Assembly: GCF_014649335.1 (NCBI RefSeq)
Contig: NZ_BMSV01000005.1
Location: forward strand, 186,001-250,000
Direction: 5' to 3'
Length of the DNA: 64,000 bases
Source: Streptomyces roseolilacinus
GTDB lineage: Bacteria > Actinomycetota > Actinomycetes > Streptomycetales > Streptomycetaceae
Under the pieces are notes generated by a model. The model was given only the letters and a program-made list of their open reading frames with translations. It did not search any database and was not told where the DNA came from. Positions 48,746 to 58,351 of the stretch are shown one piece after another. Numbering within the stretch: position 1 is the stretch's first letter; every line of letters starts with the position of its first letter. Made by a program: the position numbers and the translations under genes.

Positions 48746-48942
48746 CTGTCCGCGCCCCCCGCTTCTCCGGACCGTGCCTGCCCGGTGGCCCCGCCCCGCG
48801 CCGTCGCCCCGTGACGTGGCCCGCCCCGCCCCCACCCCCGGCGTGCCGCCCGTACCGGACGGAGCCGAACGGAAGGGGCGGCCGGCGACCTGCGCCGCCG
48901 ACCGCCCCGCTCACCTTTCCCCTCGTGCCCCGCGTCCCCGTC

Positions 48943-49956
48943 TCACAGCGGTTTCCGCAGGCTCGTGACGCCTTCGCGCCAGGCACCCAGCAGGTGCTCC
49001 CCGAGGCGGTCCTCCAGGTGGACGGTGGCCGCGATCCCGAAGGCCACGTCGGGGGCGAGGGCCGGCTCGTCGGACAGCAGCCCGCCGACGACGTCCCTGC
49101 GGACGATCTGCTCGTGCACCGCGTCGGCGGTCACGTGCTCGGCGTAGAAGTGCTCCGCCGCCGGGCCCGCGCCGGTGCGGCGCATGGCCTCGGCGAGCCG
49201 GCGGGACCCCGGCGACGACGTCACCTCGACGGTGGCGAAGTGCCCCACCAGGGCACCCCGGTGGACCCGGTGCAGCCCGAGGAGCGACATGAGGGTGACG
49301 TTCGCCAGCATCTCGGCGGGAGCGTGGTCGAGGTACCGGCCGTAGCGGGTGTCGAGTCCCAGGTCGGTCATCAGGTCGGCGAAGAGCCGCGCGTGGACCC
49401 GCTCGGGCCGGCCCCCTCCGAACTCGTCGTACTCGACGGCCACGAACGCCGCCTTGGCCCTGCCGTGCAGCCGGGGGATGACCCACGCGTGCGGATCGGC
49501 CTCCTTGAGGTGGTAGAGGGACCGCTGGGCGGCGTACTCCCTCAGCTGCCACAGCTCGCCCTTGTCCCTGAGGAAGTGCGAGACGCCGTCGCCGTCGACG
49601 GGCTCCACGAGCAGCGCGTCGAGCGCGGCGTCCACGTCGGGCCCGCCCTCCGTCCGGGCGCGCAGCTCGTCGAGGAAGCGGCCCTCCATCGCCTGGCGCA
49701 GCGCGAGGAGCCCCGGGTCCCACTCCCAGGCCGGGTCGACGCCGTGAAAGCCCCGGTAGTGCAGTTCGTAGCAGAGGTAGAGGGCCAGCTGGAGGTCGTC
49801 GCCCAGGGGGTCGGCGGTGCGCACGGCGCCGGGGCCGGGCACCGGGCCGCCCGCCGGGCCGCGCAGGGCGGCCAGCACCCCCTCGGACACCTCTCCGCGT
49901 GCGGGCGGCAGCTCGCCTTCACGGGCGTCGGCCGCGTGCGGGATCCGGTCCTGCAT
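48943..49956 (-). CDS. Heme-oxygenase-like diiron enzyme (iron-containing redox enzyme family)
   Basis: A 337-residue helical protein with the carboxylate/His pattern of heme-oxygenase-like diiron oxidases: ELHYRGFHG (near 66), EYDEFGGGRPERVHARLF (near 175-192) and EHVTADAVHEQIV (near 273-285). Family members oxidise small substrates with O2. The ATG has GAGG upstream, and the gene ends the methyltransferase-CDSGH-type run as its third member, after a CDGSH gene. The substrate cannot be named. Confidence 0.82.
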   Translation of the reverse strand: MQDRIPHAADAREGELPPARGEVSEGVLAALRGPAGGPVPGPGAVRTADPLGDDLQLALYLCYELHYRGFHGVDPAWEWDPGLLALRQAMEGRFLDELRARTEGGPDVDAALDALLVEPVDGDGVSHFLRDKGELWQLREYAAQRSLYHLKEADPHAWVIPRLHGRAKAAFVAVEYDEFGGGRPERVHARLFADLMTDLGLDTRYGRYLDHAPAEMLANVTLMSLLGLHRVHRGALVGHFATVEVTSSPGSRRLAEAMRRTGAGPAAEHFYAEHVTADAVHEQIVRRDVVGGLLSDEPALAPDVAFGIAATVHLEDRLGEHLLGAWREGVTSLRKPL

Positions 49957-49959
49957 GGT

Positions 49960-50175
49960 TCACCTCTTCGTACGTCGGCGGTGGCTCGTGTCGCACCAGG
50001 GGTAGGCGCGGCTGCGGCGGCAGGTGCACAGCGCCACGGTGAACCGCTCGGACCGCACGACGGTCCCGTCGTCGAGGGTGACCTCGACCGGGCCGTCGAG
50101 CAGCAGCGGGCCCTCCTTGGTCACCGTGACGCGGCAGGGCTCGGGGGACGGACGTCCCTCAGGGGCGGTGGGCAC
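49960..50175 (-). CDS. CDGSH iron-sulfur domain protein
   Basis: A 71-residue protein with the 3-Cys/1-His [2Fe-2S] site CTCRRSRAYPWCDTSH near the C-terminus. It starts with GTG inside the end of the methyltransferase gene and stops 3 bp before the diiron-enzyme start, so all three are one transcript. It probably serves as an electron carrier or cluster donor for the diiron enzyme. Confidence 0.92.
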   Translation of the reverse strand: MPTAPEGRPSPEPCRVTVTKEGPLLLDGPVEVTLDDGTVVRSERFTVALCTCRRSRAYPWCDTSHRRRTKR

Positions 50176-50842
50176 GGATGATCACCAGTTCTTCCTTCTC
50201 CTGGCCGGGAGCGATCAGGCCCCGGCGCTCCAGCCAGTCGGAGCGTGAGCGCAGCACGGGGCCGAAGGGTACGGAGCTGCGCCGGACGACGGTCGCCACC
50301 AGCCCCGCCCGCTCCAGCCGCTCGAGGGTGGGCGTGACGCCGCTCAGCGCCGAGTGCACCAGCAGCAGGACGCCCGAGGGCCGCAGCAGGTCGGCCGCCC
50401 CGTCACAGACCCGGTCGAGCACCGCCCGGCCGTCGTGGCCCGCGTCCCAGGCGACGGCGGCGCCCCGCCGGGGCGGCCGCTTCCGCGGGGAGGGGACGTA
50501 CGGCGGGTTGCACACGATCAGGTCGAAGCGGCGGCCCGCGGCGGGCTCCAGCAGGTCCCCGTGGAGGACGCGCACTCTCTGCCGGGCGAGGAGCGCGTGC
50601 AGCCGGGCCGTGAGCACGGCGCGCCACGAGCGGTCCACGGCGGTCACCCGGGCACCCCGCCGCGCGGCGGCGAGGGCGAGCGCCCCGCTGCCGGTGCCCA
50701 CGTCGAGCACCTCCGCGCCGGCCGGCAGGTCCTCGCGTTCGATGGCCTCCTGGAGGAGGAACGTGTCGGACTGCGGCGCGTACACCCCGGGGGCGAGCAG
50801 CAGCGCCCCGCCGACCCGGCCGGCGTCCATCAGACTCGGCAT
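50159..50842 (-). CDS. HemK2/PrmC-like methyltransferase
   Basis: A 227-residue SAM methyltransferase with LDVGTGSGALALAAARRG (motif I near residue 47) and CNPPYVPSP, the NPPY motif of enzymes methylating the amide N of Gln or a base amino group. GGGAG precedes the ATG. It lacks the N-terminal helical domain of true PrmC. It is first in the operon with the CDGSH and diiron-oxidase genes. Confidence 0.87.
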   Translation of the reverse strand: MPSLMDAGRVGGALLLAPGVYAPQSDTFLLQEAIEREDLPAGAEVLDVGTGSGALALAAARRGARVTAVDRSWRAVLTARLHALLARQRVRVLHGDLLEPAAGRRFDLIVCNPPYVPSPRKRPPRRGAAVAWDAGHDGRAVLDRVCDGAADLLRPSGVLLLVHSALSGVTPTLERLERAGLVATVVRRSSVPFGPVLRSRSDWLERRGLIAPGQEKEELVIIRAHRP

Positions 50843-51151
50843 ACCGGCTCCCTGGAAAGGTCGTGCCGGCGGCCCGGTGCCGCCCGGCGTTCTTGATCCC
50901 CGGGTGCCCGTCGGCGCCGCTTTCATCCATGGCGGACCCGGCCCGCGCCCCGGGCCCCGCCGGCGGGACCCGGGGGCCGCCGACCTGCGGGTGTCGCCGG
51001 ACCGGAGCGCGGACGGGCCGCGGGGAGGGGGACGCGGAACGCCGGGGCACCGCGCCGTGGCGTGCGCAGGCGCGTCCCCGTACGCCCCGCCGCGCCGCAA
51101 CTCGCCGCACCCCGGCGCGTGTTGCGGCGGTCAGGGGGCAGAAGGGAGACC

Positions 51152-51547
51152 ATGACGGTATCGAAGAGAAGCGTCCTGGTCCTCGACTGCTCCGAGCCGG
51201 AGGCGTTGGCGGAGTTCTACGCCGGGCTGCTCGGCGCCGACGTGCGGCGCGGCGCCGACCCCGATTTCGTGGAGGTCGTCGGCCACGACGGCGTACAGCT
51301 GGCGATCCGGCGGGACCACGGGTACGCGCCGCCGAGCTGGCCGCGCCCGGACGACTCGCAGCAGGCGCACCTCCACATCCTGGTCGCGGAGGCCGACATG
51401 GACGAGGCGGAGCGGGAGGCGGTCGGTCTGGGGGCGCGGCCGGTGGACACGAAGGAGAACTCGGGACCCCGCGACGTGCGTACGTACGCCGACCCGGCGG
51501 GACACTCCTTCACCCTGGTGGCGCAGGAGGGCCGCTCCGCCTCCTGA
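51152..51547 (+). CDS. VOC-family (glyoxalase/bleomycin-resistance-like) protein
   Basis: A 131-residue protein with the two beta-alpha-beta-beta-beta modules of the vicinal-oxygen-chelate fold: VLDCSEPEALAEFYAGLLGA at the start, AHLHILVAEADMDEAE, and RTYADPAGHSFTLVAQ at the end. GAAGGGAGACC precedes the ATG. This Streptomyces-common type often has no defined substrate. It is monocistronic. Confidence 0.88.
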   Translation: MTVSKRSVLVLDCSEPEALAEFYAGLLGADVRRGADPDFVEVVGHDGVQLAIRRDHGYAPPSWPRPDDSQQAHLHILVAEADMDEAEREAVGLGARPVDTKENSGPRDVRTYADPAGHSFTLVAQEGRSAS

Positions 51548-51917
51548 GGGCGGTACCGGCGTCCGGAGCGGCGGGTGCCCGACCGGCGACGCCGCCCCGT
51601 GGTACCCGCACCGACACGCTGCGTGACCGGATCGTGTGCCCCCGTGACGTGCGGGCCGCCCTGGGCCCGGACGCCCCGTGGCTCCCGCGCCCGGACGGAT
51701 CACCCGGCCGCGTACCCGGAACCCGCCGCGTGCGCTGAGCGGCGGCACGGCGGTGATGCCCGCGCAGCCGGGGGCGGCCGGTGCCGGGCGCACCCGCCCC
51801 GTCCCGGCCGCAGGACGCCACCGGCGGCGGGCGCCCGCGCCGCGTACCGCGACCGGCGCGGGCGGGACGGGTCCCGCGCGGAGGGGGCGGGCCCCGGAGG
51901 ACCCGCCCCGCGGCCCG
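51548..51917. other. Gene-free spacer with convergent terminator
   Basis: No supported gene. A GGGGCGGG/CCCGCCCC hairpin (51884-51909, 10-nt loop) lies just beyond the stop of the minus-strand hypothetical gene and could end transcription from both sides. Confidence 0.5.
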
Positions 51918-52121
51918 TCACCCGCGCGGGCGGCCCCACCGCGCCGTGAGGCGGGCGCGGTACACCCGGGCGGCGGTGCGCACCGAGAGGCGGACGCCCT
52001 CGTCACCGACGAGGGCGGCGACGGTCCGGGCCAGGAAGCGCAGTTCGGGGGAGGGGTGCCAGGAGAGGAGCTCGCCGGCGGTCCGGAGAGCGTGGACGAA
52101 GCAGGAACGGACGTGACGCAT
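51918..52121 (-). CDS. Small hypothetical protein
   Basis: A 67-residue, Arg-rich, predicted helical protein beginning MRHVRSCFVHALRTAGELL. GAGG lies 8 nt ahead of the ATG. No family is recognised. Its coding bias is normal, and a hairpin follows its stop. Confidence 0.5.
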   Translation of the reverse strand: MRHVRSCFVHALRTAGELLSWHPSPELRFLARTVAALVGDEGVRLSVRTAARVYRARLTARWGRPRG

Positions 52122-52389
52122 CGTGGTGACCTCACCGTTTCTCGAGTCGGGTGAGGTGCGGGCCCGCACCCCGGGCCGGCCGGTGTGCGCGTCCACCGTG
52201 GGCCGGGGCGCCAGGGGGCCCCAACTCCCCTGAGGTCACCCGGCGGAGGCGTCGTGAAGCCGCTGGTCGGCCGGGCGCGCGCCCAACTCCCGCGAGGTCC
52301 GTTCCGCGGGCGCCGCGCGGGGGAACCGGCCGCGTACCGGGGCCACTTGACCTACGCTGTGTCGTCTGCCGATCCCCCCGGAGGAGCCG

Positions 52390-55300
52390 ATGGCGGTCGA
52401 GGACGTGGTGGCCGAGGAGGCGGTGAGGTGCCTGCGGCTGGCCCTGTGCCACCTGTACGACCTCGTGGACGCGCGGACCCCCGGACGCACTCCGCCCTCA
52501 CCCGGCGCGCCGCGCCCCCGGACGAGCGAGCCCGTGTGGCGGCGGGTCCACGCCGTGATCGCCCGCCAGGTGGAGGCCGACCGCCGGAACGCCGCCACGA
52601 AGGTGCCCGGCCGGATCACGACGTTCCCCTGGCAGACCTTCCAGGCGCTCCGCGCCGACCTCCGGCGCGGCACCGGGGCCACCCGCGACCGGCAGCCGGT
52701 GCTGGAGGCGCTCAGCCGCCTCGGTGAGCCCTACCTCCTCCCCTTCGGCCTTCGTCTCGCCCTCGCCGAGGTGGCGAGGGAGATGGGGCGGCTGGCCGGG
52801 CCGGCCGGCGACGGGGGCCGGAGCCACCTGGTGCTGCTGGAGGAGACCAGCGCACGCGCCCGGCGCGAGGCGCTGCTCCTCGGCCGGGGCCCGGGGGACG
52901 CCGAGGTGTCCCTCCGGGACGTGTACGTCGCCCGCGGCACGGAGGAGCGCCTGGCGGGCGTCCTGCTCCGGCAGGCCGCGGCCCGGCGGCCGGGGCAGCC
53001 CGTGCAACTGGTCCTGGGGGAGGCGGGCACCGGCAAGACCAGCCTGCTGTGGTACCTGGCGGAACTCGTCGAGGGCCGCAGGGCCGCCGGTCCCCGCGAC
53101 GAGCGGCGCACCAGGCCGCCGTCGGACGAGCGGCGTGCGGGCGCGGCGGTCCGGCCGGTACTGCTGCGCGCGGAACTGCTGCTCTCCCCGGGGGAGGGGG
53201 GCCGGCTGCTCCACTCCCTCGAACTGGCCACCCGCCAGCGCCAGTCGCGTGCCGGGATCGTCGCCCTGCTGGACACGGCGGACCTGCTCCTGCACTCCGC
53301 GGACGGCCGCGACAGGTTGCGCGAGGTGGTCGGCGTCTGCCGCGAGCAGGGCGTGCCGCTCGCCGTGACCTGCCGTACGCGCGACGCCGCCGCCCTCCAG
53401 CGGCTGCTCGGCGGGCAGCCCTCCGAAGTCGCCCTGCAGCTGGGGGACTTCCGGTACGGCGGGGAACTGGAGCGGGCGCTGTCCGCGTACTGCCGCCGCT
53501 ACCTCCCGGACGGTCCCCCCGCGGCCCGCGCCGAGACGGTGGCCGCCCTGCTGGAGGCGGCCGTGCGGGGCCTGCCCGTCCGCGAGGTCGTCGCCAGGCC
53601 GCTGACGCTGCGCATGCTGTTCGAGGTGTACGCACCGCACTCGCCCAAGCCCGAGATCGACGCCGCGGGCCTGTACGACCGCTACTGGGAGCGGCGGGTC
53701 GCCGAGGACGCCCGCCACGGCTCCGCGGGAACCGCGGCGCCGGCGGCGGCCGACCTGTCGTGGCCGGCGCAGGGCCTGGCCCGCCTCATGCTGCACGACG
53801 GCGTGGTGGCCCTGCCCGCGGGCGACGCGGCGGCACGCATGGCCGGGGCGAACCCCGAGGCCGGGGACGCCGACCCGCTGGAGCAGCTGGTCCGGCTCGA
53901 AGGACGGAGCGTGATCCTGGGCGCCGGGGCGGGCGGACGGGGGGAGGGAGCCGTCCGCTTCTTCCACCAGACGCTGTTCGAGTACGCCGCCGGGCGGTGC
54001 CTGGTGCGCCTCGCATCGGAGAGGAGGCAGTCCTACTACGCGGCGCTGGACAGGCACCTCCGGGCGCACCCGGACGACTTCCTGCGGGCGGTGGTCGCCG
54101 AGCAGGCGCTCGTCCAGGGCATGCGCGCGGACGGGCGCGTGCGCGACGACGCGGCGGACCTGCTGACGGACCTCCTGGACAGCGAGGACGTCGACCTCCA
54201 GGTGATCGCGGTCCGCGCCTACGCGCTGCTGCCGGACGACGTGTTCGGCGACGTCCGGGAGAGGTTCCACCGGTACCTGCGGGAAAGGGCCTCCACGGCC
54301 ATGGTGCGGGAGCTGCTGGCCGTCCTCCCGACGCGCGAACACGCCGACCCGCGGCGCGTGGTCGAGGACGCGGCCGTCGTCCTGCGCCACCACTCCCGCA
54401 TGGAACGCCGCGTCCTGGACCTGCTGTGCCGCTTCGGGCGGATCGACCGGGGCACCGCCGACGCCGTCCGGTCGCTGCTGCGCACCCTGTGCGCGGACAC
54501 CGCCCGGTGCGTGGAACGCCGGGTGTCCCCCGGCGAACCCGAGGCGGCCGGCTGCGGCGGGCCGCGGTGCCTGTGGTCGTGGCTGGTCGGCCTGGGCGCG
54601 AACGACGCGGGCAGCCACGGCAACCACGCGGTGCGGCTGGTCGACGCCCTGGGGGACCACCGAAGCGAGTGGGCCGCGGACCGGATGCGCGAACTGCTGG
54701 CCCTCGCCGAGCGGCACCGGTCCCGGATCCAGACCCTGCAGTGCGTGTCGGCGGTCCTCCGGCGCTCCGGCGACGCCGACTGGGACGCTCTCTTCCCGGT
54801 CGCCGCCGGGATCGCCCAGCGCCTCGGCACCGACAAGGCGGTCGACGGCGGGGCCGAGGAGACCGCCCGGGACGACGAGGACGGCGACGCCTGGGACGCG
54901 CCGGCGCAGGCGGAGGAGTGGCGCCGGGCCCAGGCGGCCCTCGACGCCCACTGGTTCGCGTCCGCCCCGGGGCGGACCCCGGCGGAAGTGGTGCGGGCCC
55001 TGGCCGCCGAGGGGACGAAGCCGTTCGACGTCGAGGCGGCACGGCTGCGGGCGGTCCTCGGGCAGGTGGGGGAACGGCTCCGGCGGGCGCCCGAGGGGGT
55101 CCCCGAACTCCTGGAAGAGACCGTCGCGCTGTGCGCGGGCAGGGACGTCGTCGACGACGTCGCCGCGCACCTCCTGCCGCCGCTGCTCGCCGAGCCCGCC
55201 GACGACCCCGGTACGCGCGCCGCCGCGGAGTGGTGCGCCGAACGCATCGGTGGACTGCCCTCCCCGCGGGGCGGCCGGGCGGGAGCCGCCGCCGTGCGCT

Positions 55301-56661
55301 TCGCGGTCGGCGGGGTCTCCGGGCTGCCGCCCGCCCGGTCGGCGCGGATCGTGCCCTGGCCGTCGGCCGGACGCCCGTGGGGGGAGGACCGGACGGACGG
55401 GACGTTCCTCGTGCTGCACGGCGCCGCGCGGCTCGTCGTCCCCCTGGCGGCGGCGGGCCACGCCAGGGCGTTCGTGGCGCTGGAACGCTGGCGGGCCCTG
55501 GAGAAGGGCCGCCACGACCAACAGGTCCGCGGCGGCAACGAGTGGCCCGCCTTCCTGGGCGGCAGGCCCTACCACGGCCGCCGCGTCCGCGACGCGTTGA
55601 GCGGGCTGATCCAGGCGGCCCTCGCCGACCACGCGCCCCACGCCCCGGAACTGCTGGAGGAGGCGCTGCGCCACCGGGTGCCCCAGGCCGACGTCCCGTG
55701 GCTGGCGAAGCTGGCGAAGGCGACCCTGGAGCAGCCCGCCCCGTCCGCGGCCGGGCTCGCGCTGTTCGACCGGTTCGGCCCCGGCCTGGCGGAGTGGTGC
55801 GCCGACCTGTGGGGGACGGCGCCCTGCCCGGACCCCGAGGCCAAGGCGGCGGCGCTGCGGCTGTGGGGGCACCTCGTCCGGCTGGGGGCCGCCGACCGGC
55901 CCGCGCTCGCCGCCCAGGCCCGGGTGGCCGGGAGGGTGACCAGGGGGCACTGGCGGACCTTCCTGCGGGTCCTGCGGGACTGGAACGGCCACGACGTCTC
56001 CGCGGTCGCCTCCGCGGGCGGGGAGCCCGGGTGGGAGGAGCTGGACGCCGCGCTGGCGTCGGCGGACGTCCCGGACGGGACCGGCGCCGACACGGCCCTC
56101 CTCGGGCTGTTCCTCCGCTGCCGGTTCGCCCCGCTCGCGACCGCCGAGGACGTCGCGCAGGCGGTCGGGGCCGTCACGGCCCGGATCGCGCGCTCGACCC
56201 GTACCGACACGATCCACGAGACGGGGGCGGGGTTCCTCGTCGAACGCCTCTGCGCGACGGACCCGTCCCGCGCCGTCGAGGTGACCCTGGCCGTGGCGCG
56301 GCAGTCGGCCGGTGGCGGCCTGGACGACCCCCACCACGTCACGCGCCTGGGGTGGAAGTGGCAGAAGCCGCTGACCCGGCTCGCCGTGACGGCCGGGCGC
56401 GACGACTGGCTGGAGCTGGTCGCGGGCCTGGCGGGCGGCCCGCGGTCGATGCTGCAGAAGGCCCTGGACACGGCCGCCGCCCACCGCCGCGACGAGGACG
56501 TACGGGCCGACGCCGAGAGCAGGCTGGCCGGCAGCCCCTACCGCGACCTGGCCATGGCGGGACTCCGCGACGCCGCGGTCCGGTACCGCAGGGCGCCCCT
56601 GGAGGAGAGGCGGTGGCCCGCGGTCCTGGCCCCCGCCGACTGCGGAGGCCCGACCGGTTGA
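52390..56661 (+). CDS. Large STAND-like NTPase with helical-repeat C-terminus
   Basis: A 1423-residue protein. An N-terminal region of unknown fold (about 1-170) precedes a P-loop: Walker A LVLGEAGTGKTSLLW (about 206-220) and Walker B GIVALLDTADLLL (about 290-302). AVTCRTRDA (sensor-like) follows, then a winged-helix-like region with FFHQTLFEYAAGRCL near 525. About 850 residues of helical-repeat-like sequence complete it. This is the layout of STAND signalling NTPases (NACHT/AP-ATPase type), some of which are antiphage sensors. No nuclease, TIR or protease effector is recognised at either end. GGAGGAG precedes the ATG, and the gene stands alone. Confidence 0.8.
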   Translation: MAVEDVVAEEAVRCLRLALCHLYDLVDARTPGRTPPSPGAPRPRTSEPVWRRVHAVIARQVEADRRNAATKVPGRITTFPWQTFQALRADLRRGTGATRDRQPVLEALSRLGEPYLLPFGLRLALAEVAREMGRLAGPAGDGGRSHLVLLEETSARARREALLLGRGPGDAEVSLRDVYVARGTEERLAGVLLRQAAARRPGQPVQLVLGEAGTGKTSLLWYLAELVEGRRAAGPRDERRTRPPSDERRAGAAVRPVLLRAELLLSPGEGGRLLHSLELATRQRQSRAGIVALLDTADLLLHSADGRDRLREVVGVCREQGVPLAVTCRTRDAAALQRLLGGQPSEVALQLGDFRYGGELERALSAYCRRYLPDGPPAARAETVAALLEAAVRGLPVREVVARPLTLRMLFEVYAPHSPKPEIDAAGLYDRYWERRVAEDARHGSAGTAAPAAADLSWPAQGLARLMLHDGVVALPAGDAAARMAGANPEAGDADPLEQLVRLEGRSVILGAGAGGRGEGAVRFFHQTLFEYAAGRCLVRLASERRQSYYAALDRHLRAHPDDFLRAVVAEQALVQGMRADGRVRDDAADLLTDLLDSEDVDLQVIAVRAYALLPDDVFGDVRERFHRYLRERASTAMVRELLAVLPTREHADPRRVVEDAAVVLRHHSRMERRVLDLLCRFGRIDRGTADAVRSLLRTLCADTARCVERRVSPGEPEAAGCGGPRCLWSWLVGLGANDAGSHGNHAVRLVDALGDHRSEWAADRMRELLALAERHRSRIQTLQCVSAVLRRSGDADWDALFPVAAGIAQRLGTDKAVDGGAEETARDDEDGDAWDAPAQAEEWRRAQAALDAHWFASAPGRTPAEVVRALAAEGTKPFDVEAARLRAVLGQVGERLRRAPEGVPELLEETVALCAGRDVVDDVAAHLLPPLLAEPADDPGTRAAAEWCAERIGGLPSPRGGRAGAAAVRFAVGGVSGLPPARSARIVPWPSAGRPWGEDRTDGTFLVLHGAARLVVPLAAAGHARAFVALERWRALEKGRHDQQVRGGNEWPAFLGGRPYHGRRVRDALSGLIQAALADHAPHAPELLEEALRHRVPQADVPWLAKLAKATLEQPAPSAAGLALFDRFGPGLAEWCADLWGTAPCPDPEAKAAALRLWGHLVRLGAADRPALAAQARVAGRVTRGHWRTFLRVLRDWNGHDVSAVASAGGEPGWEELDAALASADVPDGTGADTALLGLFLRCRFAPLATAEDVAQAVGAVTARIARSTRTDTIHETGAGFLVERLCATDPSRAVEVTLAVARQSAGGGLDDPHHVTRLGWKWQKPLTRLAVTAGRDDWLELVAGLAGGPRSMLQKALDTAAAHRRDEDVRADAESRLAGSPYRDLAMAGLRDAAVRYRRAPLEERRWPAVLAPADCGGPTG

Positions 56662-56998
56662 GCGGCCGGCGCACGGGGGGGGCGCCCGGGTGCGGGGGAC
56701 ACCGGGAGGTGCGACGCCCGGGCGGGGCGGGTGTGGTGTACGCCCGGGGCGGGAGGGGAACACGCCGCAGGGCGCGGACGCCGTCCCCGGGGCGCGGGTT
56801 TCCGGGCCGGGGGATCTTCCCGGGGACTTTGCCCTTCCTTTACCCTTGGGGGTCGGGGCGTCCGCCCCACCGCAAGCCCACCGGAGGCCCCCGGCCTCCG
56901 TGACCGAGAAGGAGCAGCAGACCCGCAATGGGTGAACCTCCCAGTACCAGCCGTGCCGCGTCCCCCACGCCCGTGACCGGTGAGAGGGGGGTGGCACG
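56662..56998 (+). promoter_or_regulatory. Leader region of the CorC-like operon, with hairpin and mini-ORFs
   Basis: A 337-bp spacer. After a GC-rich part comes a lower-GC promoter-like stretch (about 56815-56850), then a perfect hairpin CGGAGGCC/GGCCTCCG (56882-56900, 3-nt loop). Two overlapping mini-ORFs follow. GTG 56900-56935 gives MTEKEQQTRNG. ATG 56928-57002 gives 24 residues and its stop overlaps the CorC-like GTG. The arrangement suggests post-transcriptional control, possibly by magnesium; no known riboswitch was recognised. Confidence 0.4.
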
Positions 56999-58351
56999 GT
57001 GACCGAAGTGCTCCTGCTGCTCCTCGCCCTCGCCCTCACCCTGGCCTGCGCCGTCTTCGTCGCGGCCGAGTTCTCGCTGACCACGGTCGAACGCGGTGAA
57101 CTGGAGCGTGCCGCCGAGGCCGGCGAGCGCGGCGCCGACAGCGCGCTGAAGGCGGCCAGGCGCCTCACCTTCCAGCTGTCGGGCGCCCAGCTCGGCATCA
57201 CCGTGACCTCCCTGGTCATCGGCATGCTGGCCGAGCCGTCGGTCTCGGTCCTGCTCCACGGACCGCTGGAGGCCACCGGCCTGCCCGCCGGCGCGGTGTC
57301 GACCCTCTCCACGTTCCTCGGGGTGGCCGCCTCCACCGTGGTGCTCATGGTGGTGGGCGAGCTGGTCCCGAAGAACTGGGCGATCGCGCGCCCGCTGGCG
57401 GTGGCCAAGGTCGTCGCGGCGCCGCAGCGCGCCTTCACCGCCGCGTTCGGCCCGCTGATCCACCACCTGAACGACACCGCGAACCGGCTCGTGCGCCGCT
57501 TCGGACTGGAGCCGGCCGAGGAGCTGGCCTCCGCCCGCACCCCCGACGAGCTCGTCGCCCTCGCCCGGCACTCCGCCCGCGAGGGGGCGATCGAGGAGGA
57601 CTCCGCCGAGCTGTTCGTGCGCACCCTGCACCTGGGCGAGCTGACCGCGGAGAACGTCATGACCCCGCGCGTCGACGTCAAGGCGCTGGAACTGCGCGCC
57701 ACGGCCGCCGACGCCGCGAACCTGACCCTGGCCACCGGCCTGTCCCGCTTCCCCGTCTACCGCGACACCCTCGACGAGGTCGTCGGCACCGTCCACATCC
57801 GCGACGTGCTCGCCCTCGACGAGGAGAAGCGCCCCCTCACCCCCGTCTCCGCCCTCGCCACCGAACCCCTGCTCGTCCCGCACTCCCTGCCCGTGGACAA
57901 ACTGCTGGGCCGCCTGCGCGCCACCCACACCATGGCCGTGGTCATCGACGAGTACGGCGGCACGGCGGGCGTCGCCACCGTCGAGGACATCGTCGAGGAG
58001 GTCGTCGGCGAGGTCCGCGACGAGCACGACCCGCACGAGACGCCCGACCTCGCCGAGGACGCCCCGGCGCCCGACGGCCGCCGGGTCTGGCAGGCCGACG
58101 GCAGCATCCGCCTCGACCAGCTCGCCGAGATCGGCCTGACCGCCCCCGACGGCCCGTACGAAACCCTCGCCGGCCTCGTCGCCACCCGCCTGGAGCGCAT
58201 CCCCACCGTGACCGACCGACTCGACGTCGACGGCTGGCAGCTCGCGGTGCTCCACGTCGAGCACCACCGCGCCGACCGCGTCCGCCTCACCGCCCCCGCG
58301 CCGGACGGCGCCGACACGACCACCGCGACGCGGGAGAAGGCGACCCGATGA
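56999..58351 (+). CDS. CNNM/CorC-family protein (DUF21-CBS-CBS-CorC)
   Basis: A 450-residue membrane protein: DUF21 transmembrane domain (about 1-180, starting with a hydrophobic helix and AAEFSLTTVERGELE), a CBS pair (about 200-330: ENVMTPRVDVKALE, GTVHIRDVLAL, VIDEYGGTAGVATVEDIVEE) and a C-terminal CorC/HlyC domain (RRVWQADGSIRLDQLAEIGL). Family members are linked to Mg2+ or Co2+ export. The GTG overlaps a mini-ORF, and the stop overlaps a second family member (ATGA). Confidence 0.92.
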   Translation: MTEVLLLLLALALTLACAVFVAAEFSLTTVERGELERAAEAGERGADSALKAARRLTFQLSGAQLGITVTSLVIGMLAEPSVSVLLHGPLEATGLPAGAVSTLSTFLGVAASTVVLMVVGELVPKNWAIARPLAVAKVVAAPQRAFTAAFGPLIHHLNDTANRLVRRFGLEPAEELASARTPDELVALARHSAREGAIEEDSAELFVRTLHLGELTAENVMTPRVDVKALELRATAADAANLTLATGLSRFPVYRDTLDEVVGTVHIRDVLALDEEKRPLTPVSALATEPLLVPHSLPVDKLLGRLRATHTMAVVIDEYGGTAGVATVEDIVEEVVGEVRDEHDPHETPDLAEDAPAPDGRRVWQADGSIRLDQLAEIGLTAPDGPYETLAGLVATRLERIPTVTDRLDVDGWQLAVLHVEHHRADRVRLTAPAPDGADTTTATREKATR

